Source: Callipepla californica brunnescens
Taxonomy: Eukaryota; Chordata; Aves; Galliformes; Odontophoridae
Direction of reading: 5' to 3'
Length of the DNA stretch: 64,000 bases
NCBI GenBank assembly: GCA_023055505.1
Contig: JALIRH010000006.1
Location: 28,679,105 to 28,743,104 of the forward strand
Shown: piece after piece, positions 26,293-37,917 of the stretch
Position numbering within the stretch: position 1 is the stretch's first letter
How the letters are laid out: the number at the start of each line of letters is the position of its first letter
The notes under the pieces: model-generated
What the model saw: only the letters and a program-made list of their open reading frames with translations
Told to the model about the DNA's origin: nothing
Database searches by the model: none
Program-made: the position numbers and the translations under genes

Positions 26293-26309
26293 AAAAAAAA
26301 AAAAAAAAA
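26293..26309. repeat. Poly(A) run, 17 nt
   Basis: An uninterrupted run of 17 A. A phenylalanine run in the minus-strand frame at 26,187-26,399 comes from it and is not evidence of a gene. Confidence 0.85.
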
Positions 26310-28740
26310 GACTAAAGGACCACTTCTCTTCAGCAGATAGCATGAATGCAGGCCTAGTCTTGGGAAAAAAGTCACTTGAATTGTATAGTCCGGCCACAAA
26401 GCCTAGTAAAATTCATTTAACAGTTTGATCCAAAATGTGGACCAGTCTAGTATATTTCCTACTGGTGACTCTCAGACCGGGAGAGAGTGGTGTCCAGCGA
26501 GCCCTGCCTCTTGCAAGGAGCTCTGACACAACCCAGGGGTCTCTTGGTCATGTGAGAAATGGCTCATAGGCTCAGGGCCCCAGAGGCCATTATTTCAAAA
26601 TAGTGCAGCCATCATGTAGCCACACAGAGCACCTCCTGCTGTATCTGTGCCTTTCAAGAAACAAAGCTGTGTTGTGAACTATTGGCGACGTTAATAGCTT
26701 TCTTCCCTCTAGAGATTTGCTCCTGCTTTGGCCCCAAATATTTCAAAATAGCTGAAGCTGGCAGTAAGAGCCATGGGAAGAAAAAAGTGATGCATGTTAA
26801 TTTCTGGTTTAGACATGATGGGAATTTCATTCTCTTCATTAAAATTCTCCAGAGACAATGGGATGTTCCTCTGATTCATGAACTATACCTTGTAATGCTC
26901 CTCTGTGAGATATCATATATACAGCCTGATGACTTTAAGCGGTTTTGCTGTCCCCTCCTTCAAAATACTCCAGTTATCACTCTCCTGATACATAACATAT
27001 TCTCTTTCCAACTATATGGTTGCACGTTTATTCAGTAATTTCTGGGCTTGTTTTTAATTTCCTATAACAAGAATAAAGTTATCAAAAATGGCAGGGCCAT
27101 GCTTACTCAAAGTTCAAATGGACAGACAGAGTGAAAGATTTGCAGAGGAGCCTGCCAGTGGTAAATAGAAAGGCAAAGGCAAAGCTGATTTCAGAGTAAC
27201 TTGGGAGTAGTTTGAAGGGCACAGAAGAGTAGAACAAATAATCTGACTGGGTCATAAAGAATTTCTTGAGGAGGACATACAGAAGGGTTCTATTGCTGGG
27301 TAACCAGATGAGTTGTTAAATGCCTATTAAAAATACCCCATCTATGGAAAGCTATGATGTTTTGCCACTCATAAGCAAGCTATATATGTTTGTGCTATTT
27401 TTGCTTAGACAAAGAGTGGAAAAATTGTGTTTAAAATAAGTAAAAATAAAATCCTCACTATGTAGCCCTGTGTGGTCTCTCAACCTGCTTAATCAACTTA
27501 GACCATAGCAACTGCTTTCCAAACATGAAAACAGAGCTCTTAGTTATCCAGATATGGAGGAGACAAAGGCATCAAGGATTCAGAAAAACAAGCTCAAGAG
27601 ATTAATATTCCTTCCTACCCAGCAAAGAGTATTTTTATTCTGCTGTGATTTCAAAGATAAATATGGTAGACAAACATGGAGTACTTTTTCCACTGAGGAG
27701 CCATTTCAGGAGTATTGCACTCCCTCAGCCATGAAATTCACTTCTCAAAATGTGAACAGAAAAACACACTGGAACAGCATGAAACAGGAGTCAGAAAAGA
27801 TGAAAACAGGAACAAAGTGATCCTTTGCTGAAAAGGTAGCATACTACAGGTGCAAGTAGATGGCCTACTGACTAGTTTCTTGACTTATATGAAACCAGAC
27901 AACATTTCTCCAAGCAAAATAAGGCAACTGGAAGTCCACATGGCATGAACATTGACACAAAGATGGTTCACAGCACACCAATGCAAGGGAGGCTTATAAT
28001 TCATCAGGAGAGATACTGGGTCAATTGAATAGATATGACGGTAAATTAGAGTGCCATAAGGGCAACTCTCAAGTGTACATGAAAGAAGTTTGAGTTCAGA
28101 TGTTTATTTCCTTCGTCTGATCAATTTTCAAATATTTCAGAATGGGTCACCAGTAGATGAGTAAAGTTCTGCTGATTGTTTTCTGATGATCATTCACATG
28201 TTTCTAGTTAAAGGAGGATGTTCCATAATACAACGCTGCTGCTGTGAGTATGCTGTCATGCCAACCCTCCCCACTCTTTCTGGGGAAAAGGATCAGCTGA
28301 AGAAACCATATATGTACTCAGAAGCCACCAAGAGGCTTCCAAAGAGCAGTATGGAGACTTACATCCAGACCATACCTTCACCTGGGAAGGAGAGTGCTGT
28401 TTGTGGAACAGCGGGATGAGTGGAATCAGTAATATTGTTTGTATCAGAGCTGATAAATATAAACTCCATTTCATTGCTAGGTTTAAGAAAGAGTGATGCT
28501 CAGCAGACTGGGGGTTCAGCACTGTTCACATCAGCATGCAATCACAGCTTTGTAGTAGTCTCATTGATTCATGTTGTGTAACATCACTGAGGAACTTCTT
28601 TCCCCATTTTCTGGCTTGCTACAAGACAGCGTTCAAGCTAGGTGAGCATGGCCTAGGTGTGACTTAATACAAAGAATAACCAAATACACCTCTCAGTCCA
28701 CCACTCCCTTTCACCACATTCACTGTCACTGTATACTCTG

Positions 28741-28742
28741 TA

Positions 28743-28774
<32 letters not shown>

Positions 28775-28793
28775 TTTTTTTATTTTTTTTTTT
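28741..28793. repeat. (TA)n microsatellite followed by T-rich tract
   Basis: About 12 TA dinucleotides (28,741-28,765) run into a T-rich stretch broken by single A residues. It should melt easily and be variable in length between individuals. Confidence 0.9.
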
Positions 28794-31700
28794 AAATACA
28801 CATTGCACTGAGATTTAAAACGCCAAAGTGAACCTTGCTTCGATGAACTCCATCAGTGCTGAGAGAAAACTGATTCCTTTAGCCTTTTTGGAATGAGAAA
28901 CCATGCTGAGAACCCGAAAAGAGAAGCCAAGGAGCGACATTATCAGTGTACTGAGCTGTCATCATACAGAGTGGTATCACTGAATGATAGGGAAAGCCTG
29001 TGAAAACAGATAGAGTTTCCTTAAAAACCCTACCTAAAGAAAATACAAATCAGTGGTAGCAATCACACCACATTATTTCTCAAGTCACCTACTTAAAATC
29101 ATTTTTTTTTCCACCTACCCCAGGGTGCTGCATATGTTTTCAAGTCTAGCCATTGAGTGAGGGTGTTTTCGTGCCAAGTATTACAGACCACACAGAAGAA
29201 GCTGCAATTAATGGCATCTCAGTGTTCTGCATTGCTGATCTACTTAACAATCCATTTTCTAGGACATTTTAAAAGTTGTTTAGCCGACTGCCAAAAATGA
29301 GGATCATTAAAAATAGATTCGCAGCTGTTCGGGAAAGCTGAGATATAATTTTGTCTTCATTATGCCTTATTGCAGATGTTATTGATTTGGTCTCACTGCA
29401 TTTCGGTGGGCAATATCAATTCTCGCTGTCTTTGACTTTGGAAACTGGGAATTCCATTTATTCTTATTTTTAGAGTTCACAGTATAGAAGAAGGAAAAAT
29501 AATTACAAAGTAAATTTAGGAGAGAGGCTCTTTGTGCAGCAGTATTATTGTGCAGGTGATTGGAACTGATAAGCTTGTCAAATCATCCCAAGACAGTGAG
29601 CCTGAGATCACAGCAGAGTGTGTACAAACATGCCCTGAAACTAGTACATGAATCTTATATGAGCATGGCCTACAGCTTTAGGTTCAATACTGCAGATCAG
29701 AGGCAACAAAGAAAAGTGTGAATTTAGCCACATGCTATCTTCATGATATTACTGAACGATGCTTGATGTTACACAGCATTTCTTTTTTTCATCATTATTT
29801 AATTATTTTAATTGAAATCTGGCACTGTTCAGAATAATAATTTACAGTGAAATATCCCTAAGTGTGCAATATCTTGAAGAAAGATCCTTTCCTTCCCATA
29901 GGAACATTCATTTAGTGAGAGTTTTCACATGCAGCTGCAGAAATTGGGTCTGGGCACATATAAGTGAATATATTTGTTTGTATTCATGTATACATAGGAA
30001 GAAATGCTATTCTTTGTGGCATGTATGAAGATTCAAGTCACACTTGACCAGTTTAACTTGGGACAGAAAATGACACTTCCTGGTATTAGTTCACTAATGT
30101 GAGAAGCCTTCAAAAGCTTCCATGAGAAACTGCATAAACAATTCCTGTAAGTTCATATAGAGTACATACGTGATAAGTGCTAAAGCCAATAAGTAAAAAT
30201 AGCAATAATAGCACAACTATTGAATTTTGTATTAGATAAACCTCTCAGTCACTCACTCACAACAAGCATTGCACTACAATGTTCTGACTGCTTAACACTG
30301 TTAATGTTGTCCTTTCAGATAGAGAACAATCTGCAAACAGCCTTCTCTGTCCAAAAAGTTACACTGAACAGTTGTGCCTCATAACACCCTCACACTGACT
30401 TGGGTGAGACCTTCTCACTCAGCTAGGCTTTAATGCTTTGTAGCATTTTCAATGGAGTGAAAGACAACTATTTCTGCAGCCCTCCCCTTTGTTGTGCTGA
30501 AGAGGACCTACACACGACCAGCATGTGGGTTGGGAGAGCAGCTGTGGCATTGTTAGCCAGCACTCTCTTCCCACATACAGTACTATGCCAGGATGAATGA
30601 ACCCACCACAGACTATTGTCACCCATGGCATTTCTAAGTGGCTCTTTGTCTGCTTCCATCGCTTAATCCAGCAGACATCCAAGGCTAGCGTTAACACTGC
30701 ACATTGCTGATTTTCACCTTAGGAGCACTCATCTCTGAAGCCACGGTGTGGGACCATCTTGCTGCTTTGCTTTAGTACAGACAGTTCTGCAGGGAAGGAA
30801 AGGAACAGACATTTTGTGGCAAAGAACACCTGGTTTTGGTAATACCACAGAATGTCATTTTTCTCCAGAACTGCTGAGAACGCTCAACATTTTGCAACCT
30901 CCAGAAGGACTGGGAAATGTAAATCCCACACTTGTATTGGCAAGCTTTCAACTATAGTGGATCTATGTGCATGGGTAACTGCACACAAATGTAAGTAAAG
31001 GAATTCACAGATTGTCTAAGAATGTCTTAAAAGGAAATCAACTCCTTACAGACCACGATATGTCTCACACCCACAGAAGGAGCTCTCTACAAAAGAACTT
31101 TACACACTGAAGCCTGAAGGAGAGCATCTCAGAAGAATGGAGCTGAATGAACCTTGTGACACTGAGCCCTGTGTTACTAATGACACTAATACTCCAAACC
31201 CCATACTTGGTTGATTTAATTTCTCATCCATCTGAGTAGAGTACACATGCTGAACTTAAAGCATCCAAGTTTTGAAGGGGAAACTGAACAATACAAGTGC
31301 TTAGATTTACATGCTTTGCCACTACAAGGTTTGATCCGTCAGTCTGCATTAAGGGTACATATGGCTTCAGGTGATCCAGTGAGCTGAAATAACTCTGGAC
31401 AAAAAAGAACTGTACTTTTCTTCCCTCAGTGCCCCCATTCTTGGCACACACTCTCATCACTTGCCATGCACTGACATTGATGCTCATGGGGATCAAAACT
31501 TCCTGGGGTGGAATAATATGGAAAGAAGAAAAAGCGTGTTGGAATGGATAGAAATACAGAAGGGCTCCTTCTCTTCCACTGGATTTGGCTGTCCTTTGAA
31601 CTGATGGCAATGTATGACTGTCACCAAAGAGACACGGGGAGAACTGAACATCACTGCATCAGCACTTCCAAAATTTTTTCAACAAAATATATGAAATCTT

Positions 31701-33852
31701 AGCAAAACTCCACATCTTTACAGAAGAAACTCTTGTGTTTCAGCCAAGGCATATAAATACATAACAGAGGAGAGATGTATAGAGTTATGCAGTGTTTGCA
31801 GGAGCATAAATCCTTTTGGGCAGCACAGCCTGCTTCTCTGTACTTTGGCAAGAAACCTCAGCTGGCCCAAAGAAGTGGACATGTTCCTTGCTTGTTGGCT
31901 GACACAAAAAGGATCAAACCAGTAGTAAAAAACACAAGCTGTTACTGCCTAAACTCAAAGCTCTAGGTTGCAACATGCCTCTGAAGTAGATCAGTGGGCT
32001 GCTGAGTGGTGTCCTGTTGGTCCTTGCTATGCATCACCATTCTAAGTCTCAACAGACAGTAGTAAAGGTCAGTACTCATCACTCCTAACTCTGGATTTGG
32101 TCTATAAATTCATCTGTATTGGCCATCTAGACCTATTTCACAATTACTCTAAGCCTGTAAATATCGTTAGTGATACTACAGTTTTGGACTGTGTCCATTG
32201 TCACCACTAGGTCTTTATCTGGTGTGGAAAATATGGTCATACCACATAGGAGGAGGCTCTCTGAATTTTAGACAACTGCAGTGTAGGTGTGTACAGATGA
32301 ACATGGTCCTTGAAGATCCTTGCACAGTTGGTGGGGAAAAAAAGTCATTTTAAAGCACATCTGGTTTAACTGAAGAAGTACTTCAAGATCAAGAAAATAA
32401 TAACCTATAGTTGACAATATTGACTATATTTTCAGTTACAGAAATGGAAGCTGAGTGCCTGGATGTGGAGTTCAGTGAGATGATCCTTACCACGACATCA
32501 GCTCTGAAATTGCTTAGCACTTCTAAAAAAACAATTCAACTTCTGTTCTCCTCCCTCAACAGATAGGATTCATTTGCTGCTGCATTTGCAGCTGATGATA
32601 ATTCCAGTCCAAAAGTACTTGGAATTTTACTGCCTCCAGTACCCTGTTGAGTTCAATGTCTGATTCGAGTGTCTAGAACTACCTCTGAGAAGGGCTTTTA
32701 GGTAGGTTGATAGATTACATCTTTCACTGCACAAATGATTTCTGAAGGCCCAGAAGAGACAATGGGCAATGCTATTTCCTCTCTCTACAATCTAAAGTCA
32801 GGTGGTGACATGAGTGCACTCAGCCATGGCTTATTCACCAAGTTGCTTGTTATAGGAGTGCACCTTTAACTTATGGACAAAGGTAAACTGGCAAAAATGT
32901 TCCCATAAAAGAAGCACAAGAAATGGCTCATTCTCTGCCTAGATATTTCCCCTTTCTTTATGCATGTAATGTCTGCTTACAAATGCTATAGTCTCATGGC
33001 TTGACAGCAGTGATACTGCTTCCCTAGTGCCACCCTTTACCTCCTGTTACACCACAGAGTAGCAGTGTTTTATGATATATGCCTGGCTTATATACCTTTA
33101 TGCTTTCAGCTATGCATCTCAGAGGGAGAAAAGAGCACAGCAGAGCTTGCCAGAGTCTAGATGATCAACCTCCTCTGCTGTGCGCAGCCTATGGTTAGTC
33201 TCACATCCCTTAGCAACAGCCATGGAACAGTACCATGATCCCAGTTTGCCTCTTACTTGGTTTCCTTTACTCATGTTATGTGAGCTTCATCTGTGGAAGA
33301 CACCTGATGGGTCCTGCTTGTGCCCAGGACCAGCCATGGGTAGGGTAGGCCTACATATGACCAGTCAGGGGATTTATTTCATAGCAGTGCTCTGTGAATT
33401 ATGACGAGTCCTTCCAGCCTGTCAGAGGTGCTGGCACTGCAGTGAATGTTGGGCTCTCCACGCCTTCATACCCACAGCAGTCACTGTGCTCATCCTCCCT
33501 AGTGGCTGTCCACCTGTCCCCACACTGCCACAGCTGCACACCTCTTCATCGGAAGGCAATCCCTCTCCACGCTTCTGAAACGTCTGTTAATCAGGAAATC
33601 CTGCATTATCTCTGTTCAGAGGACCAAACCCTACCTTAGCCCCTTATTCAGAGGATCATTCAGACCTCCGCACTCACATATATCCCAGAATGTCCCTCCA
33701 GTTCAGAGCACTTCAGGCTCTGTGTGTTTCAGGCTCCATATAATTAAAGCAGCGTTTAATTCCCGGCTAACAAATCCACTCTCTTAACTCAGAGCCACTG
33801 CACCACCTACCTCGCACGGGACATCCCGGCGGGAGGCGGCGGCGGGGCGGTG

Positions 33853-33866
33853 CTGCCACCTGGTGG
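33853..33866 (-). promoter_or_regulatory. CTCF-type motif 1
   Basis: Read on the minus strand this is CCACCAGGTGGCAG, which fits every position of the vertebrate CTCF core consensus CCASYAGRKGGCRS. It sits inside the CpG island, 51 bp from a second motif in the same orientation. CTCF is the zinc-finger protein that anchors chromatin loops and insulators. A sequence match does not prove occupancy. Confidence 0.7.
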
Positions 33867-33894
33867 CTATAATGCAGAGCACCCGGCCGCGACG

Positions 33895-34136
33895 ATGGCG
33901 ACAGCGCCCCCTGGTGGCAGCGCGGCGCGGCGCGGCATGGCACGGCTCGGCACAGGGTGGCGCGGCGCGCAGCAGCGTGTTCTTCGTTCCCCCTCTGTTT
34001 TGTGTCTTCCTTTTCGTTTTCCTCCTGAAAAGCCTGCGTGGGAAGCGCAGTGACGGCTATAGGAGGCCCAGGCACGCCGCTGCTTCTTTACGGAGCTCTG
34101 GAACCGGTCCAGTGCTTTTTCCTTGGTTACATTCAG
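33895..34136 (+). other. Candidate first exon ending at a strong splice-donor-like site (noncoding or unknown)
   Basis: The downstream limit is ATTCAG|GTAAAGC at 34,136/34,137, close to the ideal donor CAG|GTAAGT. Upstream is the CpG island. An ATG at 33,895 has A at -3 and G at +4 (a good Kozak context) but opens only 53 codons, rich in Gly, Arg and Pro, and stops at 34,053. A second frame (33,863-34,174) gives 103 codons and runs through the donor. Neither peptide resembles a family I know, so if transcribed this is more likely the first exon of a long noncoding RNA. The transcription start is not determined and the left boundary is simply the ATG. Confidence 0.25.
33904..33917 (-). promoter_or_regulatory. 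CTCF-type motif 2
   Basis: Read on the minus strand this is CCACCAGGGGGCGC, a full match to CCASYAGRKGGCRS and the commonest strong form of the site. It has the same orientation as motif 1, so the pair could form a tandem boundary or insulator. It contains CpG dinucleotides at the GCGC end, so methylation could affect binding. Confidence 0.75.
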
Positions 34137-34140
34137 GTAA

Positions 34141-34540
34141 AGCATCCGCTTTGAAACACAGTTGTTATCTCTAGCTGAAATTCTGTTAGGAAACAGCTTA
34201 CCTCAAAAGCTGACGAGCAGTGACAATCCCTATTGAACATGTATTACAGCACCAGTGTTAACATTGCCCTGTAAATCTGCGTGGGCAAGATGCAACCACT
34301 GGGAAACAGAGTAACTGATGAGTTACGCTCAAAAAAGACTTATCCTCTGGTCGACTGACATTCCAAACCTCCCATTATTTTTGCAAATGCAATCCTAATA
34401 ATTTCATCAGCATGGGAAGAAAGCTCCATTTGGTTCCCCTCCCCACCAGGAGGCTTCTTGCTTGGGCTGGAATTAATAAATACATCATAAACCTCGCCTT
34501 CTCCTTTCCTCCTCGCCCCCCAGATCCCTAGGCCTTTCGG
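34141..34540. other. Noncoding DNA between CpG island and SINE-like block
   Basis: Complex, non-repetitive sequence with no gene recognised. The stretch 34,340-34,540 has a varied, low-repeat composition that could be a conserved element next to the island, but nothing in the sequence alone proves it. Confidence 0.5.
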
Positions 34541-34805
34541 GATAGCATTTATCAAGTGAGGGTCTCAGAATGCTTTACAAAGGTGGCCAGGTGAATTATG
34601 ACCTCCCTTGCCTGCAGATAAAGTTACAGATCTAGCAGGGAGCCTCCTCGGAGACTGGAGGGGGGGAATTTGTCATCCTCAACTTCCCATGGGGAACAAA
34701 TGTCTCCATTGCGCAGATTGGGAAATGGAGGATGGGAGTGTAACCAGGATCACAGCAGCAACACATGGCTGGGCTAGAAACTGATCTCTGGCCACCAGAG
34801 TAAGA
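34541..34805 (+). mobile_element. Ancient MIR/CORE-SINE-like element
   Basis: Recognised by segments in the right order. TAGCATTTATCAAGTGAG corresponds to the MIR start of the conserved core, and TCTCAGAATGCTTTACAAA to its 'GCTTTACA' segment. Further on, CATTGCGCAGATTGGGAAA corresponds to the CATTTTACAGATGRGGAAAC segment. Then AACCAGGATCACAGCAGCA, TGGCTGGGCTAGAAACTG and CTGGCCACCAGAG correspond to the AAGGTCACACAGC ... TGGC..GAGC..GG ... CTGGCTCCAGAG tail. About 60 extra bases sit in the middle, and the copy is clearly diverged. MIR-type SINEs are very old in amniotes and hard to recognise in birds, so retention of this much similarity might mean the copy is under constraint. The assignment is by eye. 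Confidence 0.5.
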
Positions 34806-35400
34806 TAGATAAGGAAAAGGGGAAAAGGAAACCCAAGAATTTATGTTTTTCAGTGGCAGAAAATGCACTGCATTCCTTGGGGCCTTCTTCAAATAGAATA
34901 GGATTCTGCCTCTTTCCCAAAATGTCAGTTGAAAATGTTGGCATCCTTGTTTCATTGCAGAGATTTGTGGACAGGACTTGCTCTCTAAACCACAGTGAGA
35001 AACACGCAAGGAAAAACAGCATCAACCCGAAGTTTGCCTGGCAAGAGAAGCATGGACACAGATCTAAACCACACAGTACATGTAATATTGTGCAGACAGT
35101 CGTATCTTTACAATTTCCTGCATGTTTGGGTCCAGTAAGCAAAAGTACAGATGACCCTACCCACATATGTGGCTGACTCCACTAGGGTAGTTTGACTGAA
35201 AGTCCCTGAAGACCATGAGCATGGAGGAAGATGCAGCTATAAAGAGCGCAACACCAGGTCCTGCCCTCACCTCTCTGTCGTGAAATCCCACATAGCTGAA
35301 GCATTCTGCACGTGGTGCTGAAAACAGAAAAGTCCTTCCCTAACCCACGGTAGCAGGCAATGGGACCTTCTGCAGATGTCTCACGTTTCTCCACTGTTAT
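34806..35400. other. Unique noncoding DNA, no gene recognised
   Basis: Open frames exist on both strands (plus 34,853-35,176, 107 codons; minus 34,774-35,166, 130 codons), but they overlap each other on opposite strands and neither shows a domain. I read them as chance. No repeat is visible. Confidence 0.5.
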
Positions 35401-35485
35401 ATAGAATCAAAGAATCATTAAGGTTGGAAAAGACCACCAAGATCATGTAGTTCAACTATCACCAATCACCACTATGCCCAATAAA
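35401..35485 (-). mobile_element. CR1 LINE 3'-end fragment
   Basis: On the plus strand this starts with ATAGAATCAAAGAATCATTA, the inverted terminal octamer-like repeat of CR1. It continues with AGGTTGGAAAAGACCACCAA, GATCATGTAGTTCAACTATC and CACTATGCCCAATAAAC, which follow the avian CR1 3' end closely. Only the last 85 or so bases of the LINE are present. It has fewer differences from the consensus than the copy at 12 kb, so it is probably a younger insertion. Confidence 0.9.
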
Positions 35486-35923
35486 CTGGGGACCTCAAAA
35501 AGGCTGTTGTATGCAGACCCTTGTACACATGCCATTTCTGGCTAGATGTGTGTGGGGGCAGTGCTGATGGCATAAGGCTCCTCTAGGAGTCTGGAGGCAG
35601 TGGCAACTCCAGCAGAGCTGGAGAGCTGTCGCAAGCCAGGACAAGTGTCAGCTACTGCAGAGGAATGCAGGACAGCTGCCAGATGGGACAACCTATCACC
35701 AAGGACATTGTGAAAGGCAGCAAAGAGCCTCTTCCTTACAAACGGCAGTGTATTTTTTAGAAGTTCTAAAAAGCTACTCCAGCTGCTGCAGCTGGGAGGG
35801 GCCTTGCCCTTGATCAAACTCATGACATGCAGTTCTCCGCTCACCGTGTCGGTGCCTCACAAATCCCCATTCTGTTCGCCTTTGCCTTCAGCTTACTGAT
35901 TTGAAAATGCTTTTGCAAGCTTG

Positions 35924-35960
35924 CTTCTTTCTTTCTTTCTTTCTTACTTTTTTTTTTTTC
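35924..35960. repeat. (CTTT)n microsatellite with T-run
   Basis: Five CTTT-type units (35,924-35,944) are followed by a T-run of about 12. It is pyrimidine-only apart from one A. Confidence 0.85.
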
Positions 35961-36410
35961 TGGAAAATAAAAAGCATCTGCCCACTCATCACAGATCAGA
36001 TCTTCTTGTAAGTCAGAGACCCGGCAAGCTGCTCACACAAACATTTGCAGGGACACAAAGATGAAAGGATCCGCATCTGGCCGACTCAGCAGCCTGTTGT
36101 TTAAACAGCAGCACATGATTCATACTCTTCAGTTACAAAATAATAACGTGCTTTTAATTTACACAGAATGAACCCAGAAAACTATAATTAGAAAGAGGGT
36201 TTCTGGAAATGCAAGAAGAAAATATTAATACCGTGCAAAAAGTGATCCAAAATCTACAGTCCCATAGAGCTGTGCTGTCTAAAGCATTGCTATATCCATT
36301 TTTTCTCTCTTAATCCAATAGAATTGCACCTCTGGAGCAATCCTTTGTAAGTGTTTAGCCTCACTGGCCATAAATCTTAGCCATTTGACACCCAAGTTAT
36401 TAAATTATAT

Positions 36411-36431
36411 TTGTGTTATATCATAACACAA
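36411..36431. repeat. 9-bp perfect inverted repeat
   Basis: TTGTGTTAT and ATAACACAA are exact reverse complements around the 3-nt loop atc, giving a compact hairpin. The short word cttagccat occurs on both sides of it (near 36,377 and 36,433). Function unknown; chance is a reasonable explanation for a stem this short. Confidence 0.8.
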
Positions 36432-37798
36432 TGCTTAGCCATATATCATGCCCCCAAGGATAGCCTTGGATCCAGCAAATGGTCAAACAAAGCTTCTCCT
36501 TCCAGAGCCACTTTAAAACTGAGAGAATCTCCCTAATGTGCTGGCAGTGCTTGGTTTTTCTTAGAAGTAGACTGTGTTACACATGCATGTTGTCCAGGTT
36601 TACAAGGAGAGACAAATCGCCAGCACTAGCACGTGGTCATTTCTTATTACAATTCTTAATTGGGATTTCAGAGAGGTTATCCATATTATGTCATAAGTAA
36701 TAAAATTTTGGGGACTGAACAAAAGTGAAAAAAGTAATCACCGTGTTGAATTATTTAAGGTTTAAATTCCACTGCATGGTCCTTGGAGGATCTTCAGAAG
36801 CGATCTCTTCTTTGGCGCGGACAAAGCGATGCCTCATTCAAACACCATATGGATGCTGTCTAACAGCTCGTATCCGTCAGCTGTATGCTACGGACCAGCT
36901 GTGGATGCTAGCAGTTTGTGCCTGCTGATTGACCTTCCCTGGGGTGTAGCACTCACCAGGCGGAAATCAGAAAATTCACCCCAAGAAGTGCAGTGCCCTT
37001 TATGATGAATTACGAAGTTGGTGATTTGCCTTTTGGCATTAGAGACAATCACATCTTGTCTCAAAACATGTTTTGACTTCTCGTGGCTGGTCCCAGTTGG
37101 TCTCACACCTTGTGCTTCAACTGTGGCTAAGGACTGTGCAGGGCTAACAGTCCTCGTGGTCTCGCTGGCCCTTCCAGATACATTGTGGTGCCAGTATGTG
37201 TGTGGCCACAGATGTTTTAAATTGCAGAAGGTACCTCCAGAGAAGCCTCAGCAAAAAGCTCCTGCCCTTGTGAAAAACTAGTACAGATGACTCATGACAC
37301 TCAACAGGAGAGAACCACACCTAACAGCTCTGACATCATTTTCCCATTGCTCCAGCATTTTGCACGCAAATTTCTTGCAAAGTAATTTCTCTAACAATTT
37401 CAATATCTGTACTAATGTTGTAACAGAGCCTTCTCCATTACTATAATGTCTTTCTAGTCATCAGTTCTTGGGGTTTATTATGTGAAAATTAGAAATACAT
37501 TATTATCAGAAAAGCCATTCTCTCAATTGTGCAGACATTTACAACCTGACATAATCTCTTAAATCTGAATTGTTTGCAATGAAATAGACCCTTTTTCTTC
37601 ACAAAGATGTCAGAGAATTTCAATTTCAGTTAATTCTTCCAATCCTAATGAGTTTCCTTCTCTAAGGAACTGGCAATGTTCTTTATGCTATAATAGTTCC
37701 AGGAACAATTGGAAATTGCTTAGATAATACCATAAAGTTTTTTCAATCGATGTCACTTTTGTAATGGGGTACTCTGCCAGATCTGGATATCTGAGCTA

Positions 37799-37917
37799 TT
37801 CCCCTTTCCCCTCTTTTTTCCTTTTTTTTTTCCTTCTACCTTTTTCATTTCTTCCTTTTATCTCCTTTTTCTTTTCCACTTTTTTATTTTTCCTTTCTCA
37901 TTTTCACATTTTTCCCT
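37799..37917. repeat. Polypyrimidine tract, about 119 nt
   Basis: Almost entirely C and T on the plus strand with a handful of A interruptions, built from irregular CTTT and CCTTTT units. It is long enough to favour a triplex-type structure locally. It is not attached to an AG acceptor that opens a convincing exon. Confidence 0.8.

Larger units (their letters stand above)
22081..33779. other. Unique noncoding DNA, no gene recognised
   Basis: This is about 11.7 kb of AT-rich complex sequence with a few simple repeats listed separately. The longest frames are minus 31,224-31,610 (128 codons) and plus 26,682-27,038 (118 codons). Neither has a known domain. Two blocks look like candidate conserved noncoding sequence by eye (about 24,520-24,690 and 29,270-29,460); this is unverified. 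I recognise no CR1 or LTR sequence in the interval. A stretch at 25,648-25,665 resembles the CR1 terminal repeat but has no CR1 body. Confidence 0.55.
33780..34110. promoter_or_regulatory. CpG island
   Basis: The only CpG-rich patch in the window. By eye I count more than 30 CpG dinucleotides in about 300 bp, concentrated between 33,808 and 33,980, against very few per kilobase elsewhere. It includes GCGGC-type near-repeats (33,920-33,955) and two CTCF-type motifs. There is no TATA box at a sensible place, which fits a CpG-island promoter. In birds such islands usually mark promoters or constitutively open regulatory sites. Downstream (33,973-34,022) is a pyrimidine-rich stretch, and a strong splice-donor-like sequence follows at 34,136/34,137. 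No convincing protein starts here, so a noncoding transcript or an insulator are the leading readings. Confidence 0.7.

Noticed and set aside
33863..34174. 103-codon frame through the CpG island
   Set aside because: GC-rich sequence has few stops, so open frames are expected. It runs through the likely splice donor and encodes no known motif, so I list the area as a possible noncoding exon instead.
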